Positions 1 to 8,692 of a stretch of DNA of 64,000 bases are shown here, in pieces. The stretch comes from Aurantimonas marina (GTDB taxonomy: Bacteria; Pseudomonadota; Alphaproteobacteria; Rhizobiales; Rhizobiaceae), in NCBI RefSeq assembly GCF_017183135.1, contig NZ_JADDXW010000008.1, positions 123,066-187,065 of the forward strand, given 5' to 3'. The notes under the pieces are model-generated. The model was not told where the DNA came from and made no database searches. It saw only the letters and a program-made list of their open reading frames with translations. Both the position numbers and the translations under genes were made by a program. Within the stretch, counting starts at the first letter, position 1. Each line of letters opens with the position of its first letter.

Positions 1-1
1 C

Positions 2-1501
2 ATTCTGTCCGGCAACGTCCTCGATCCGTCGGCACTGGATCGCCTGCTGCCGGAATGGCGCGCGGAAGATACGCCCATCAAGACGGAAGTGACCGAAGAT
101 CGGTTCTATTTCTACGGCCCGCAGGGCTCGATCCGCCTGCCGAATGTCCTGATGCCGAAGCTGATGGGCAATCACGGCAATTTCGTCGTCTCGCTCGGCC
201 TCGTCTGCAAATGGATGGCGGAAAAAGCCGAAGCCTTCGGCGTCGAGATTTATCCGGGCTTCGCCGCCTCCGAGATTCTTTATGACGAGTCGAATGCGGT
301 GATCGGCGTGGCGACCGGCGACATGGGCGTGACACGCGAGGGCGAACAGGGATCGAGTTATCAGCGCGGCATGGCGCTGATGGGCAAATACGTGATGATC
401 GGCGAGGGCGTCCGCGGTTCGCTCGCCAAGCAGCTGATCAAGGCTTATGGGCTCGACGAGGGACGCGAGCCGCAAAAGTTCGGCATCGGTCTCAAGGAGC
501 TCTGGGAGATCGAGCCGTCGAAGTCGAAGCCCGGCCGCGTACAGCACTCCTTCGGCTGGCCGCTCGACGGCGGTACCGGGGGCGGATCGTTCCTCTACCA
601 TCTCGGCGACAATCAGGTTTACGTCGGCTTCGTCATGCACCTGAACTACAAGAATCCGTATCTCTCGCCCTTCGAGGAATTCCAGCAGTTCAAGACCCAC
701 GCCGACGTGGCCAAGCTGCTCGAGGGCGGCAAGCGCATCGCCTATGGCGCCCGCGCGATCACCGAGGGCGGCTGGCAGTCGGTGCCGAAGCTCGTGTTCC
801 CGGGCGGCGCGCTGATCGGCTGCTCGGCCGGCTTCGTCAACGTGCCGCGCATCAAGGGTGCCCACAACGCCATGAGTTCGGGCATGCTGGCGGCGGAAAA
901 GGCGGCCGAGGCGATCAAGGCGGGCCGTTCGCATGACCGGCTGGCGGCCTACGAGGACGAGTGGCGGACCTCACCGATCGGCAAGGACCTGAAGCCGGTC
1001 CGGAACGTCAAGCCGCTCTGGTCGAAATACGGCACGATGCTCGGCATCGCGCTCGGCGGTCTCGACATGTGGACGAATTCGCTCTTCGGCTTTTCCCTGT
1101 TTGGCACGCAGAAGCACGGCAAGCCGGATTACGCCTGCCTGGAACCGGCGGACAAGCACGAAAAGATCGCCTATCCCAAACCCGATGGCGTCCTCACCTT
1201 CGACAAGGTCTCCTCGGTCTATCTGTCCAACACCAATCACGAGGAGGACCAGCCGGTCCATCTTCAGGTGAAGGACCCGGCGCTGCAGCACTCGTCCGAA
1301 TGGGCGGTCTATGCCGGCCCGTCGCAGCGCTATTGTCCGGCCGGCGTCTATGAATGGGTGGAGGAGAACGGCGCCGAAAAATTCGTGATCAACGCCCAGA
1401 ACTGCGTCCACTGCAAGACCTGCGACATCAAGGACCCCAACCAGAACATCAACTGGGTCCCGCCCCAGGGCGGCGAGGGGCCGGTCTATCAGGTGATGTG
1501 A
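2..1501 (+). CDS. Electron-transfer flavoprotein:ubiquinone oxidoreductase (ETF-QO), 5'-truncated by window edge
   Basis: The frame is open from the left edge, so the N-terminal FAD-binding segment (roughly 55-60 residues, judged from the usual length of about 555) lies outside; about 499 residues are visible. The protein passes electrons from reduced ETF to ubiquinone at the inner membrane. The diagnostic part is the C-terminal ferredoxin-like domain with four cysteines in the order YCPAG, then NCVHCKTC, followed by DPNQNINW, which bind a 4Fe-4S cluster. The central region has the GGGTGGG-type glycine-rich stretch and the IGCSAGFVNVPRIKG segment expected of the family. It ends 3 nt from the convergent next gene. 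It is the natural respiratory outlet for the dimethylglycine/sarcosine dehydrogenase at 40856, but the two loci are 40 kb apart, so that link is inference. Confidence 0.95.
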   Translation: MLSGNVLDPSALDRLLPEWRAEDTPIKTEVTEDRFYFYGPQGSIRLPNVLMPKLMGNHGNFVVSLGLVCKWMAEKAEAFGVEIYPGFAASEILYDESNAVIGVATGDMGVTREGEQGSSYQRGMALMGKYVMIGEGVRGSLAKQLIKAYGLDEGREPQKFGIGLKELWEIEPSKSKPGRVQHSFGWPLDGGTGGGSFLYHLGDNQVYVGFVMHLNYKNPYLSPFEEFQQFKTHADVAKLLEGGKRIAYGARAITEGGWQSVPKLVFPGGALIGCSAGFVNVPRIKGAHNAMSSGMLAAEKAAEAIKAGRSHDRLAAYEDEWRTSPIGKDLKPVRNVKPLWSKYGTMLGIALGGLDMWTNSLFGFSLFGTQKHGKPDYACLEPADKHEKIAYPKPDGVLTFDKVSSVYLSNTNHEEDQPVHLQVKDPALQHSSEWAVYAGPSQRYCPAGVYEWVEENGAEKFVINAQNCVHCKTCDIKDPNQNINWVPPQGGEGPVYQVM

Positions 1502-1504
1502 GAC

Positions 1505-2524
1505 TTATTGGCGTTCGACGATTGTAGACGTGGCATCGGCTCCCGAAGTGTTGCCCGCGACACCGAATGTCACCAGCAGCGGCAGATGATCCGAGCCGGT
1601 CGCCGGCTGCCGCCCGACACTGATGATCTTCACGCCCGGCGAGACGAGAACGTTGTCGATCGGCAGGCCGGCATAGGGCGCGAGCCAGCCGGTGAGCGGC
1701 CGGAACAACCAGCTGGGCCCGACATTCGGCACGATCCCGGTGCCGCTCGCGGCGGCGTAGGTTCTCAGCGCCGCGCTCCAGGGTGCTGCGTTGAAATCGC
1801 CGGCAATGAGGACGGGCGTCCCGAGCCGGCGGAGCCGTCGGAGACGATCCTGCAGCCGTTCGAGCTGCCGCCACTGCCCTCCCGGCCAGGGCCAGGTCAG
1901 ATGTTGGGTGGCAATGGTGAGCGCCTGGCCGTTGAAATCGACGGTTCGGCTGGCAAATGTGCCGGGACGGTCGCAATCGCCCGGCTCGTCGGTTGCGAAG
2001 GGCCGACGCGACAGGATCACGACATCGAAATAGGCGCGAGGACCAGTGCAATCGAACCGGTAGGGATATCGCGCGGAGAGGGATTGCAGCAGCGGCCGCC
2101 ACTTTTTTCGCGCCTCCTGCAGGGTCACGACGTCGGGCGAAAGTTCCCCGATGAGCCGGATCGCCGCCGTGCGATCGGTGGCGCTCCAGCGCAGGTTCAT
2201 CTGCAGTAAGGTGTAGCGCGCCGGTGCCGCGATGGCTTTGCCTGGAGACGATGCGGGCAGCATCGCCGGATAGACCGAAAAAAAACCGAACGCACCGAGG
2301 ATGATCGCCGCCAGACCCGTCGTGACAGGTCGGATGACAAGGAGCGCAAGCCCGGCGAGCAACAAGAGCGCGGCCAGATGCGCGCGAAAGTGGGCCAGCG
2401 AATCGAAGAACGGCACGATGTCGCCGAAATAGCCGCTGGCGAACGCCAACGCCGCAGCGAGCGCAAGCGCCTGCGCAAAGGCGCGGCTGATGCGGCGCCG
2501 GTCGGAAGGGCGGGGGTTCGACAC
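1505..2524 (-). CDS. Membrane-anchored endonuclease/exonuclease/phosphatase (EEP) family protein
   Basis: About 339 residues from a GTG start at 2524, chosen because it lies 8 nt after the stop of the upstream amn gene and begins just before the hydrophobic region. Three predicted membrane segments lie at about residues 13-30, 49-64 and 70-88, followed by a C-terminal EEP (DNase I-like) domain. Motifs seen: TLLQMN with Asn110, VVTLQEA with Glu137, AGDFNA near 245 and SDHLP near 310, i.e. the metal-binding and catalytic Asn/Glu/Asp/His set. Substrate is unknown; members act on nucleic acids, phospholipids or phosphoesters, and the domain would probably face the periplasm. Probably co-transcribed with amn. 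Confidence 0.85.
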   Translation of the reverse strand: MSNPRPSDRRRISRAFAQALALAAALAFASGYFGDIVPFFDSLAHFRAHLAALLLLAGLALLVIRPVTTGLAAIILGAFGFFSVYPAMLPASSPGKAIAAPARYTLLQMNLRWSATDRTAAIRLIGELSPDVVTLQEARKKWRPLLQSLSARYPYRFDCTGPRAYFDVVILSRRPFATDEPGDCDRPGTFASRTVDFNGQALTIATQHLTWPWPGGQWRQLERLQDRLRRLRRLGTPVLIAGDFNAAPWSAALRTYAAASGTGIVPNVGPSWLFRPLTGWLAPYAGLPIDNVLVSPGVKIISVGRQPATGSDHLPLLVTFGVAGNTSGADATSTIVERQ

Positions 2525-2532
2525 GGCGCCGC

Positions 2533-4035
2533 CTACTGGAACGCGGTCTCGAAGAACGAGCGCAGCTTGCGCGAATGCACCCGTTCTGAGGGCAGCTCCG
2601 ACATCAGTTCGAGCGCACGCATGCCGATCCGCAGATGCTGCGAGACCTGCCGCTTGTAGAATTCCGTCGCCATACCGGGGAGCTTCAGTTCGCCATGCAG
2701 CGGCTTGTCGGAGACGCAGAGCAGGGTGCCGTAGGGAACGCGGAAACGAAAACCGTTCGCCGCGATCGTCGCCGATTCCATGTCGAGGGCGATGGCCCGA
2801 GACTGCGACAGGCGTTCCACCGGTTCCTTGTGATCGCGCAATTCCCAATTGCGGTTGTCGATGGTCGCGACAGTCCCGGTCCGCATGATCTTCTTCAACT
2901 CGTAGCCTGACAGGCCGGTGACCTCCTCCACCGCTCGCTCCAGCGCCACCTGTACCTCGGCGAGCGCCGGGATCGGCACCCACAGCGGCAGATCGGCGTC
3001 GAGGACGTGGTCCTCACGCACATAGGCATGGGCAAGGACGTAGTCGCCGAGTTCCTGGCTGTTGCGCAATCCCGCGCAGTGTCCGAGCATCAGCCAGGCA
3101 TGCGGCCGCAAGACCGCGATGTGGTCGGTGATGGTCTTGGCGTTCGAGGGGCCGACGCCGATATTGACCATGGTGATGCCGTGGCCGTCGTCGCGTTTCA
3201 GGTGATAGGCCGGCATCTGCGGCAGCCGAAGCGGCGCCATGCCTTCGCTCGGCTCGCGCGTGCCGGCCGGGGTGACGACGTTGCCGGGCTCGACGAAGGC
3301 GGTATAGCCGCCGCCACCTTCCGCCATCATCTCGCGCGCCAGCATGCAGAACTCGTCGACATAGAACTGGTAGTTGGTGAACAGGACGAAGTTCTGAAAG
3401 TGCTCCGGTCTGGTCGCGGTATAATGCGAAAGCCGGTGCAGCGAATAGTCGACCCGTTGCGCGGTGAACGGTGCGAGCGGTAGCGCCTCGCCGTCCCGCG
3501 GCTCGAAATTGCCGTTGACGATCCGGTCGTCGGTCGCCTCCAGGTCGGGCACGTCGAAGATATCGCGCAAGGGGCGATCGAGTTTCTCGGCCAACCCTCC
3601 ATCGACGTAGGAGCCTTCACTGAAGGCGAAGTGCAACGGGATCGGCGTGGTCGAATCGCCGACCGTGACGGGCTGACCGTGATTGCGGATCAAAAGGTCG
3701 ACCTGCTCGACGAGATAGCGCTCGAACAGATCGGGACGGGTGATCGTCGCGGCATAGCGGCCGGGCCGCGGGACATGGCCGAAGGCGAGCCGGGAATCGA
3801 CCCTCGCGTGGGTCGCCGTCGTCAGCGAGATTTCGGGATAGTAGGCGCGGTAACGCTTGCCCCCGCGGCCCTTCTCTAAAACGCTATCGAATGTGTCGGA
3901 CAGAAACCCGACCGACCGGTCGTAAAGCCGGGTCAGTTCGGCCACGGCCTCACCCGCGTCGTTGAAGGGCCGTTGCCGCGCGGGCTCGGGGGTCTGGAAA
4001 TCGGGATCGGCCGGCAACGGAAAGGGCTTGGTCAT
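2533..4035 (-). CDS. amn: AMP nucleosidase
   Basis: 500 residues, the usual length for the alphaproteobacterial enzyme. Amn hydrolyses AMP to adenine and ribose 5-phosphate and so sets the adenylate pool. The N-terminal half is the Amn-specific domain (about 1-190). The C-terminal half is a nucleoside-phosphorylase fold with the LMLGHCAGLR segment, the ALDMESATIAANGFRFRV metal-free purine-binding segment and the LCVSDKPLHGE motif with the catalytic Asp. The ATG start has an AAGG only 2 nt upstream, so the ribosome site is weak. The downstream EEP gene follows by 8 nt. Confidence 0.95.
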   Translation of the reverse strand: MTKPFPLPADPDFQTPEPARQRPFNDAGEAVAELTRLYDRSVGFLSDTFDSVLEKGRGGKRYRAYYPEISLTTATHARVDSRLAFGHVPRPGRYAATITRPDLFERYLVEQVDLLIRNHGQPVTVGDSTTPIPLHFAFSEGSYVDGGLAEKLDRPLRDIFDVPDLEATDDRIVNGNFEPRDGEALPLAPFTAQRVDYSLHRLSHYTATRPEHFQNFVLFTNYQFYVDEFCMLAREMMAEGGGGYTAFVEPGNVVTPAGTREPSEGMAPLRLPQMPAYHLKRDDGHGITMVNIGVGPSNAKTITDHIAVLRPHAWLMLGHCAGLRNSQELGDYVLAHAYVREDHVLDADLPLWVPIPALAEVQVALERAVEEVTGLSGYELKKIMRTGTVATIDNRNWELRDHKEPVERLSQSRAIALDMESATIAANGFRFRVPYGTLLCVSDKPLHGELKLPGMATEFYKRQVSQHLRIGMRALELMSELPSERVHSRKLRSFFETAFQ

Positions 4036-4080
4036 GCCCTTGTTTAGCTCGCCGGCATGGCGCGGAGAAGACGAGCGGGC

Positions 4081-4272
4081 TTAAAATTTCGCCCGCGTTG
4101 TGACCGGATCGCGTTCAAGCGGACAGACGATTCCGTTCCGGTAGCCGCAATCGCTTCCCGCCACCGAGGCAAAGGCGCTGCCGGGGCGGTTCACGGAGTT
4201 CTGGGCCAGAAAACTGAAGCTCACCCCAAAGAGCGCGATTAGCGCGGTGATGATTGTCAATCGCGTCATCAT
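4081..4272 (-). CDS. Small exported or membrane-anchored hypothetical protein
   Basis: 63 residues. Not recognised as a named family. A hydrophobic N-terminal stretch (ITALIALFGVSFSFLA, about residues 8-23) looks like a signal anchor or signal peptide; the remainder has two cysteines (DCGYRNGIVC) that could form a disulfide outside the cytoplasm. The double ATG start is preceded by AGGA at a spacing of about 8 nt, which supports translation. It sits upstream of amn on the same strand with a 45-nt gap, and divergent from the GST gene. Could be spurious, but the combination of ribosome site and signal-like N-terminus favours a real gene. Confidence 0.6.
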   Translation of the reverse strand: MMTRLTIITALIALFGVSFSFLAQNSVNRPGSAFASVAGSDCGYRNGIVCPLERDPVTTRAKF

Positions 4273-4451
4273 GGCGTCGTCCTAAACGATTTTTCCCATG
4301 TTTGCACGGGCTGCCTGAACCGAAGCTGACGAAAAACGCCGGGCCGGACGCCGATGATGAACGCTGCGTTGGATGGAATTCAGCTTTGCGCTTCGCCTTC
4401 GCGGCCCTAGGTCGGTGGTCACGCCAACTCGCGATGACAGGAATTTCTGCG

Positions 4452-5165
4452 ATGCCGACCCAGTCCGATCCGATCAAGCTGTATTACTGGCCGACGCCAA
4501 ACGGCTGGAAAATCTCCATCATGCTGGAGGAACTCGGCCTCCCCTACGATATCGAATACGTCAATATCGGCGCGGGCGACCAGTTCAAGCCGGAATTCCT
4601 GGCAATCGCGCCGAACAACCGGATGCCGGCGATCGTCGATCCGGAGGGGCCGGATGGCGCGCCGATCTCGGTGTTCGAGTCCGGCGCGATCCTGCAATAT
4701 CTCGGCCGCAAGTTCGGCAAATTCTATCCGAGCGAGGAACGGGCCCGGGTCGCGGTCGAGGAATGGCTGTTCTGGCAGGTCGGCGGCCTCGGGCCGATGG
4801 CGGGCCAAGCCCATCACTTTCGCAATTACGCGCCCGAGAAGATCGCCTACGGAATCGACCGCTACACCAACGAGGTGAACCGGCTCTACGGGGTGATGAA
4901 TCGACGCCTGAAGGACAACGACTATCTCGGCGGCGCCGATTATTCGATCGCCGACATGGCGGCGATCGGCTGGGTGGTGCCCTACAAGAACCAGGGTCAG
5001 GATCTGGAACAGTTTCCCGATCTCAGGCGCTGGTTCGATGTCGTCAAATCGCGCCCGGCGGTTTCCAAGGGTTTGGACATCGGCAAGGCGGAACGCGAGA
5101 AGATGAACCTGGCCACCGACAGCAACGCCCAGAGCGTCCTGTTCGGTCAACGCGCCCGCGCCTGA
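4452..5165 (+). CDS. Glutathione S-transferase, Nu-class / YfcG-like disulfide-bond reductase
   Basis: 237 residues from the ATG at 4452, chosen because an AGGAA lies about 9 nt upstream and the GST fold begins immediately; the frame is open further upstream but that extension has no GST homology. The N-terminal thioredoxin-fold domain (about 8-88) has the TPNG signature (residues 15-18) and the VFESGAILQYLG glutathione gamma-glutamyl site; the helical C-terminal domain spans about 95-225. YfcG/YghU-type GSTs use two glutathiones and reduce disulfides rather than conjugate xenobiotics. Cytosolic. Transcribed alone, convergent with the DUF2147 gene. Confidence 0.9.
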   Translation: MPTQSDPIKLYYWPTPNGWKISIMLEELGLPYDIEYVNIGAGDQFKPEFLAIAPNNRMPAIVDPEGPDGAPISVFESGAILQYLGRKFGKFYPSEERARVAVEEWLFWQVGGLGPMAGQAHHFRNYAPEKIAYGIDRYTNEVNRLYGVMNRRLKDNDYLGGADYSIADMAAIGWVVPYKNQGQDLEQFPDLRRWFDVVKSRPAVSKGLDIGKAEREKMNLATDSNAQSVLFGQRARA

Positions 5166-5262
5166 CGCGGGATGACAATGGCGCCGCGTTGTTCTCGGTC
5201 AGACAGGAACCTCGACCCGCAAACTGCGGCGGGTTGGTTCACGAAAAGCCGCGCCGGCGGTC

Positions 5263-5601
5263 TCAGACGCGGACCCAGATTTGCGTCTTGCAGAAGATCT
5301 TCAATGCGCAGCCGGTCAGCTTCAGCCGTCCACCCTCCACGCGCGCCTTGCCGTTATAGGTCCGGTCCTCGCGGGGATCGGTGACGGTGCCGACATATTC
5401 CACGCCGGCCCCGGACATCTGCCCGACCGACTTGCCCTTGTGCTCGCCGGTAATGACCTGAGCGCAGTAGGCGTTGCCGCACGACGTCACCTTGACGATG
5501 CCGCCCCCCGGCGCGCGCCATTTTCCGACGATCGGCTCGGCCGAGAGCGTCGGCGACGTGATGGCCGCGATAGCGGTGATGGCAAGGAGTAGCTGGCGCA
5601 T
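5263..5601 (-). CDS. DUF2147 family exported protein (copy 2)
   Basis: 112 residues from the ATG at 5601, preceded by AGGA. A signal peptide (about residues 1-21, ending LSA) is followed by a small beta-rich domain starting EPIVGKW. It has the DUF2147 pattern of paired cysteines (SCGNAYC, then TGCALKIFC). The function of DUF2147 is not established; members are periplasmic. It is a clear paralogue of the gene at 5733..6080 with the same GKW start, cysteine spacing and length, and 131 nt separate them, so this is a tandem duplication. Confidence 0.85.
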   Translation of the reverse strand: MRQLLLAITAIAAITSPTLSAEPIVGKWRAPGGGIVKVTSCGNAYCAQVITGEHKGKSVGQMSGAGVEYVGTVTDPREDRTYNGKARVEGGRLKLTGCALKIFCKTQIWVRV

Positions 5602-5732
5602 GCTCTGTTCCTGTTCGCTGGGACGTCCCCGCGCGAACAGTAGGGTCGGATTTGGGCAGCACGGTGGCCCGGCTTGGGTGCGCCGCATGGCGCGCCGAGC
5701 GCATCGTGAGAGTTTCCAGCAGGCGGTCGCTG

Positions 5733-6080
5733 TCAAAGACGGTTGAGGTTCTGCGACCGGCAGAACAGGCCGCCGAGCACGCAGCCCGAAATCGACAGCG
5801 TGTTGCCGGAAAGGTTGCCCTTGCCGGAATATTGCTTGCCGCCCTTGGTGTAATCGGTCACCGAGCCGGCATATTGGCCGCCGCCCTTGGGCTGCATTTG
5901 GCCGAAGGTTTTGCCCTTGTAGGGGCCGTTCGTATAGGTCAAGCAAAAAGCGCTGCCGCAGGGCGCGATCCTGGCGTCATAGCCGGACGGCATCCGCCAT
6001 TTGCCCTCGATCGGATCGGCGTTTGCGACGCCGGCCATGGCGAGGCCGAAGCACGCTGCCGCAAGGAATACGCATCTCAT
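5733..6080 (-). CDS. DUF2147 family exported protein (copy 1)
   Basis: 115 residues from the ATG at 6080, fixed by a good GGAGGAAGAA ribosome site directly upstream; the longer open frame lacks any signal peptide. Signal peptide about 1-20 (ending ANA), mature part starting DPIEGKW, then two cysteine pairs (PCGSAFC and SGCVLGGLFC). Same family as the downstream gene and probably the ancestral partner of a local duplication. Function unknown; likely periplasmic. Confidence 0.87.
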   Translation of the reverse strand: MRCVFLAAACFGLAMAGVANADPIEGKWRMPSGYDARIAPCGSAFCLTYTNGPYKGKTFGQMQPKGGGQYAGSVTDYTKGGKQYSGKGNLSGNTLSISGCVLGGLFCRSQNLNRL

Positions 6081-6448
6081 TTCTTCCTCCCACGGGAACG
6101 ACCGGACGATCGACCGTCGCCCGCCTATATTCCCTTGACGTAAGCGTAATTGAAACGCGGAAAATCGCAAGTGGCATGTTCGGGCCCCAAACAGCCGGGA
6201 AAGCCGCGCCGGGCGCTGGCCCTTGTGGCAACGCGGTTAGCGTCCGGTAAAGCCGAGGCCCGCGCGATTTGAGTCGATTATCGATATTGCCCGTTCATTT
6301 CAAATCGTTACCGCATATGAGGGCGGCTTTTCCGTCGGCGACGTTTAAGTCTAATTAAGCTCGAACTTTAATCGCCTTTTCAGTCGTGCCGGTCATTCTG
6401 ACGCCATCGGACAGCAGCCCGATCAATAGCGACAGGGACGCAAAGACA
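6081..6448. other. Intergenic region between divergent DUF2147 and Sel1-like genes
   Basis: 368 nt with no convincing gene. It must carry the promoters of both flanking genes. The part around 6270-6370 is visibly richer in A/T than the surrounding coding DNA, but no -35/-10 pair stands out clearly enough to name. Confidence 0.5.
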
Positions 6449-6721
6449 ATGGCTCGCATCGACTTCCAGAACTACTCCGAACCGACGGTCAACGGTGCCG
6501 CGTTCGTCGACGCCGACATCCTCCTCGACCTCGGCATGCGGGCGGCCTCGGGCCGCGACGGCGCAGTAAATTTCATCGCCGCCCACATGTATTTCAACCT
6601 GGCCGACCGCAAGGGCGCCGAAGATGCCGCCTTCCATCGCCAGGATATCGCCGGACAGATGTCGAAGTCGGAGATCGCGGCCGCGTTGCGCGCCGCCCGC
6701 GAATGGCTGACCGTGCATTAG
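6449..6721 (+). CDS. Sel1-repeat-like small protein
   Basis: 90 residues from the ATG at 6449 with AGGGA about 11 nt upstream. The central part (AAHMYFNLADRKGAEDA) resembles the last helical unit of Sel1/TPR-like repeats, where an A-x-MWFNLAA helix is followed by a basic helix and a final AREWL helix, here REWLTVH. Only one repeat unit is present, so this is a mini-member of the family, probably a cytosolic adaptor. Stands alone between the DUF2147 pair and the convergent aminotransferase gene. Function not known. Confidence 0.75.
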   Translation: MARIDFQNYSEPTVNGAAFVDADILLDLGMRAASGRDGAVNFIAAHMYFNLADRKGAEDAAFHRQDIAGQMSKSEIAAALRAAREWLTVH

Positions 6722-6844
6722 AGTGCCGTGCGCCCAGTCGGGTGCATAAAGGACACGCCAATACGGCGATTGAGCATCGGAACGACCCGACGCCGGATTC
6801 CGCGTTTTGGTCCGATGCTCTGGGCTTCGAGATCGACCGCGACG

Positions 6845-7960
6845 TCAGGCCGCCTTGGGCGCGCCGACTTCTGCGATCGCGCCCGCAAGGGCCGTCTCGA
6901 ACAGTGCCAGATCCTCATCCCGTCCGACCGTGACGCGGATCATCCGATCGAGCGGAGCCACACCCGGCATCCGGATAAAGACGCCGCGGCGGATCACCGC
7001 CTCGAGCAGCGTGCTCGCATAGTCGCCATCGCCGCCGCAATCGATGGCGACGAAATTGGTGGCCGAGGGCAGGGGGCGAAGCCCGGCCCGTAGCGCGATG
7101 TCGGCCAGCCGGGCCCTCGCGGAGATGATCTTGGCAATCGCCTCCCGCAGATAATCCTGATCTTTCAACGCCGCCAATGCCCCGGCTTGCGCCACGCGCG
7201 ACACGCCGAAATGGTTGCGCACCTTGTCGAACTGACCGACCGTGTCCGGCTGGCCGATCGCGTAGGCAATCCGCATGCCGGCCATGCCGTAGGCTTTGGA
7301 GAAGGTGCGAAATCGCAGGAGATTGGGTCGCATCAACGTGACCGGGGGCAGCGATGAAGCGGGAGCGAAGTCGCAATACGCCTCGTCGAGCACGAGGATC
7401 GTCTCTTCCGGTAGCTCCGTGATCAGGCGCTCCACCGCAGCGGCCTCGTGCCAGGAGCCGGTCGGATTGTCCGGGTTGGCGAGATAGACGAGCTTCGGAC
7501 GCAGCGCCTTGGCCCGCTCGACCAGGCCGTCGATATCCTCATGATCGTCCGCCCGGTAGGGGACGAAGTCGACTGATGCGCCGTAGCCGATGGCATGATA
7601 GTTGAAGGTCGGATAGGCGCCGCGCGACGTCACGACCACATCGCCGGGCCCGCAGGTCAGCCGCACAAGATAGCCAAGCAGACCGTCTATGCCTTCGCCG
7701 ACCGTGACGTTCTCGAAGCCGATGCCGAGATGGCCGGCGAGCGCCTGTTTGAGCTCGAAGTTCTCCGGGTCGCCGTAGGCCCAGCTCCCGTGCGCCGCTT
7801 CGGCCATGGCCGCGACCGCGTTCGGCGACGGGCCGAAGACGTTTTCGTTGGCGCCGAGCCTCGCCTTGAACGGCACGCCGGTGCGGCGCTCGATCGCCTC
7901 CGGGCCGACGAAGGGGACGGTGGCGGGAAGCGATCGGGCGAGGGAGGTGAAGAGTGGCAT
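6845..7960 (-). CDS. PLP-dependent aminotransferase, HisC-like (class I/II)
   Basis: 371 residues from the ATG at 7960. Fold-type I aminotransferase related to histidinol-phosphate aminotransferase: ANENVFGPSP near residue 38 (substrate and PLP region), LANPDNPTGS (PLP phosphate/ring), LVLDEAYCDF (PLP-ring Asp and Tyr) and FSKAYGMAGMRIAYAI containing the Schiff-base lysine, with a final arginine region RVTVGRDED. The substrate could be histidinol phosphate, an aromatic amino acid or another 2-oxo acid; no histidine genes are adjacent, so the symbol hisC is not assigned. Monocistronic by context. Confidence 0.88.
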   Translation of the reverse strand: MPLFTSLARSLPATVPFVGPEAIERRTGVPFKARLGANENVFGPSPNAVAAMAEAAHGSWAYGDPENFELKQALAGHLGIGFENVTVGEGIDGLLGYLVRLTCGPGDVVVTSRGAYPTFNYHAIGYGASVDFVPYRADDHEDIDGLVERAKALRPKLVYLANPDNPTGSWHEAAAVERLITELPEETILVLDEAYCDFAPASSLPPVTLMRPNLLRFRTFSKAYGMAGMRIAYAIGQPDTVGQFDKVRNHFGVSRVAQAGALAALKDQDYLREAIAKIISARARLADIALRAGLRPLPSATNFVAIDCGGDGDYASTLLEAVIRRGVFIRMPGVAPLDRMIRVTVGRDEDLALFETALAGAIAEVGAPKAA

Positions 7961-8080
7961 GGCGATCCAGATCAAGGGCTAAGCGCACAAAGCGGAATCA
8001 ATTGGCTACCGGGGTCGCTGTGATTTTGATTCAACGCGGCGGTCGCCTGTCGCTCCGTCCGTTGCGGCGGCGTTCTCGTA

Positions 8081-8617
8081 TCACTCGGTATCGACGCGTT
8101 CGAGCCCCTTGGCGAAGCGTCGTGCGTTGGCGACATAATGCTCGGCTGCGGCCTCGAGCCCGGCGACCGCTGCGTCATCGAGTATGCGCGCCACCTTGGC
8201 CGGCGCGCCGACGATCAGGGAATTGTCGGGAAACTCCTTGCCCTCGGTAACCAACGCGTTGGCGCCGACGATCGAGTTCTTGCCGATCCGGGCGCCGTTG
8301 AGGACCGTCGCGCCCATGCCGATCAGCGAATTCTCGCCGATGGTGCAGCCATGGACGATGGCGCCGTGGCCGATCGTGCAGCCGGCGCCGATGGTCAGCG
8401 GAAAGCCGGGGTCACTGTGCAGCGTACAATTGTCCTGGATGTTGGTGTTCTCGCCGATCGTCATCCATTCATTGTCGCCGCGCAGCACCGAGCCGAACCA
8501 GATATTGGCATTTCTGCCGAGGCGCACCCGTCCGATGACATGGGCGCCTGGCGCAACGAAGAACTCGCTGTCGGGCGAGGTTTCGGGGCGGTCGCCGTCG
8601 AGTGCGTAAAGGGGCAT
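8081..8617 (-). CDS. Gamma-carbonic anhydrase family protein (left-handed beta-helix)
   Basis: 178 residues from the ATG at 8617, placed by a GGAGGA 8 nt upstream. Hexapeptide-repeat left-handed beta-helix through about residues 15-155 ([IV]G..[NS].I pattern repeated), then a C-terminal helix. Metal-binding histidines sit in NCTLHSD, IGHGAIVHG. The family includes gamma-carbonic anhydrases and PaaY/CaiE-like thioesterase-related proteins; carbonic anhydrase or a metal-dependent hydrolase role are both possible. Cytosolic trimer by family knowledge. Confidence 0.88.
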   Translation of the reverse strand: MPLYALDGDRPETSPDSEFFVAPGAHVIGRVRLGRNANIWFGSVLRGDNEWMTIGENTNIQDNCTLHSDPGFPLTIGAGCTIGHGAIVHGCTIGENSLIGMGATVLNGARIGKNSIVGANALVTEGKEFPDNSLIVGAPAKVARILDDAAVAGLEAAAEHYVANARRFAKGLERVDTE

Positions 8618-8692
8618 CAGCAAATTCCTCCGGTTGCGGCGGCGAAATTGCGTCAGGCCCGAATGGGAATCAAGCGTCTGTCCGGTGATCGG

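Noticed and set aside
4254..4451. N-terminal extension of the glutathione S-transferase frame
   Set aside because: It overlaps a better small gene on the other strand, lacks homology and the ATG at 4452 has an AGGAA at proper distance.
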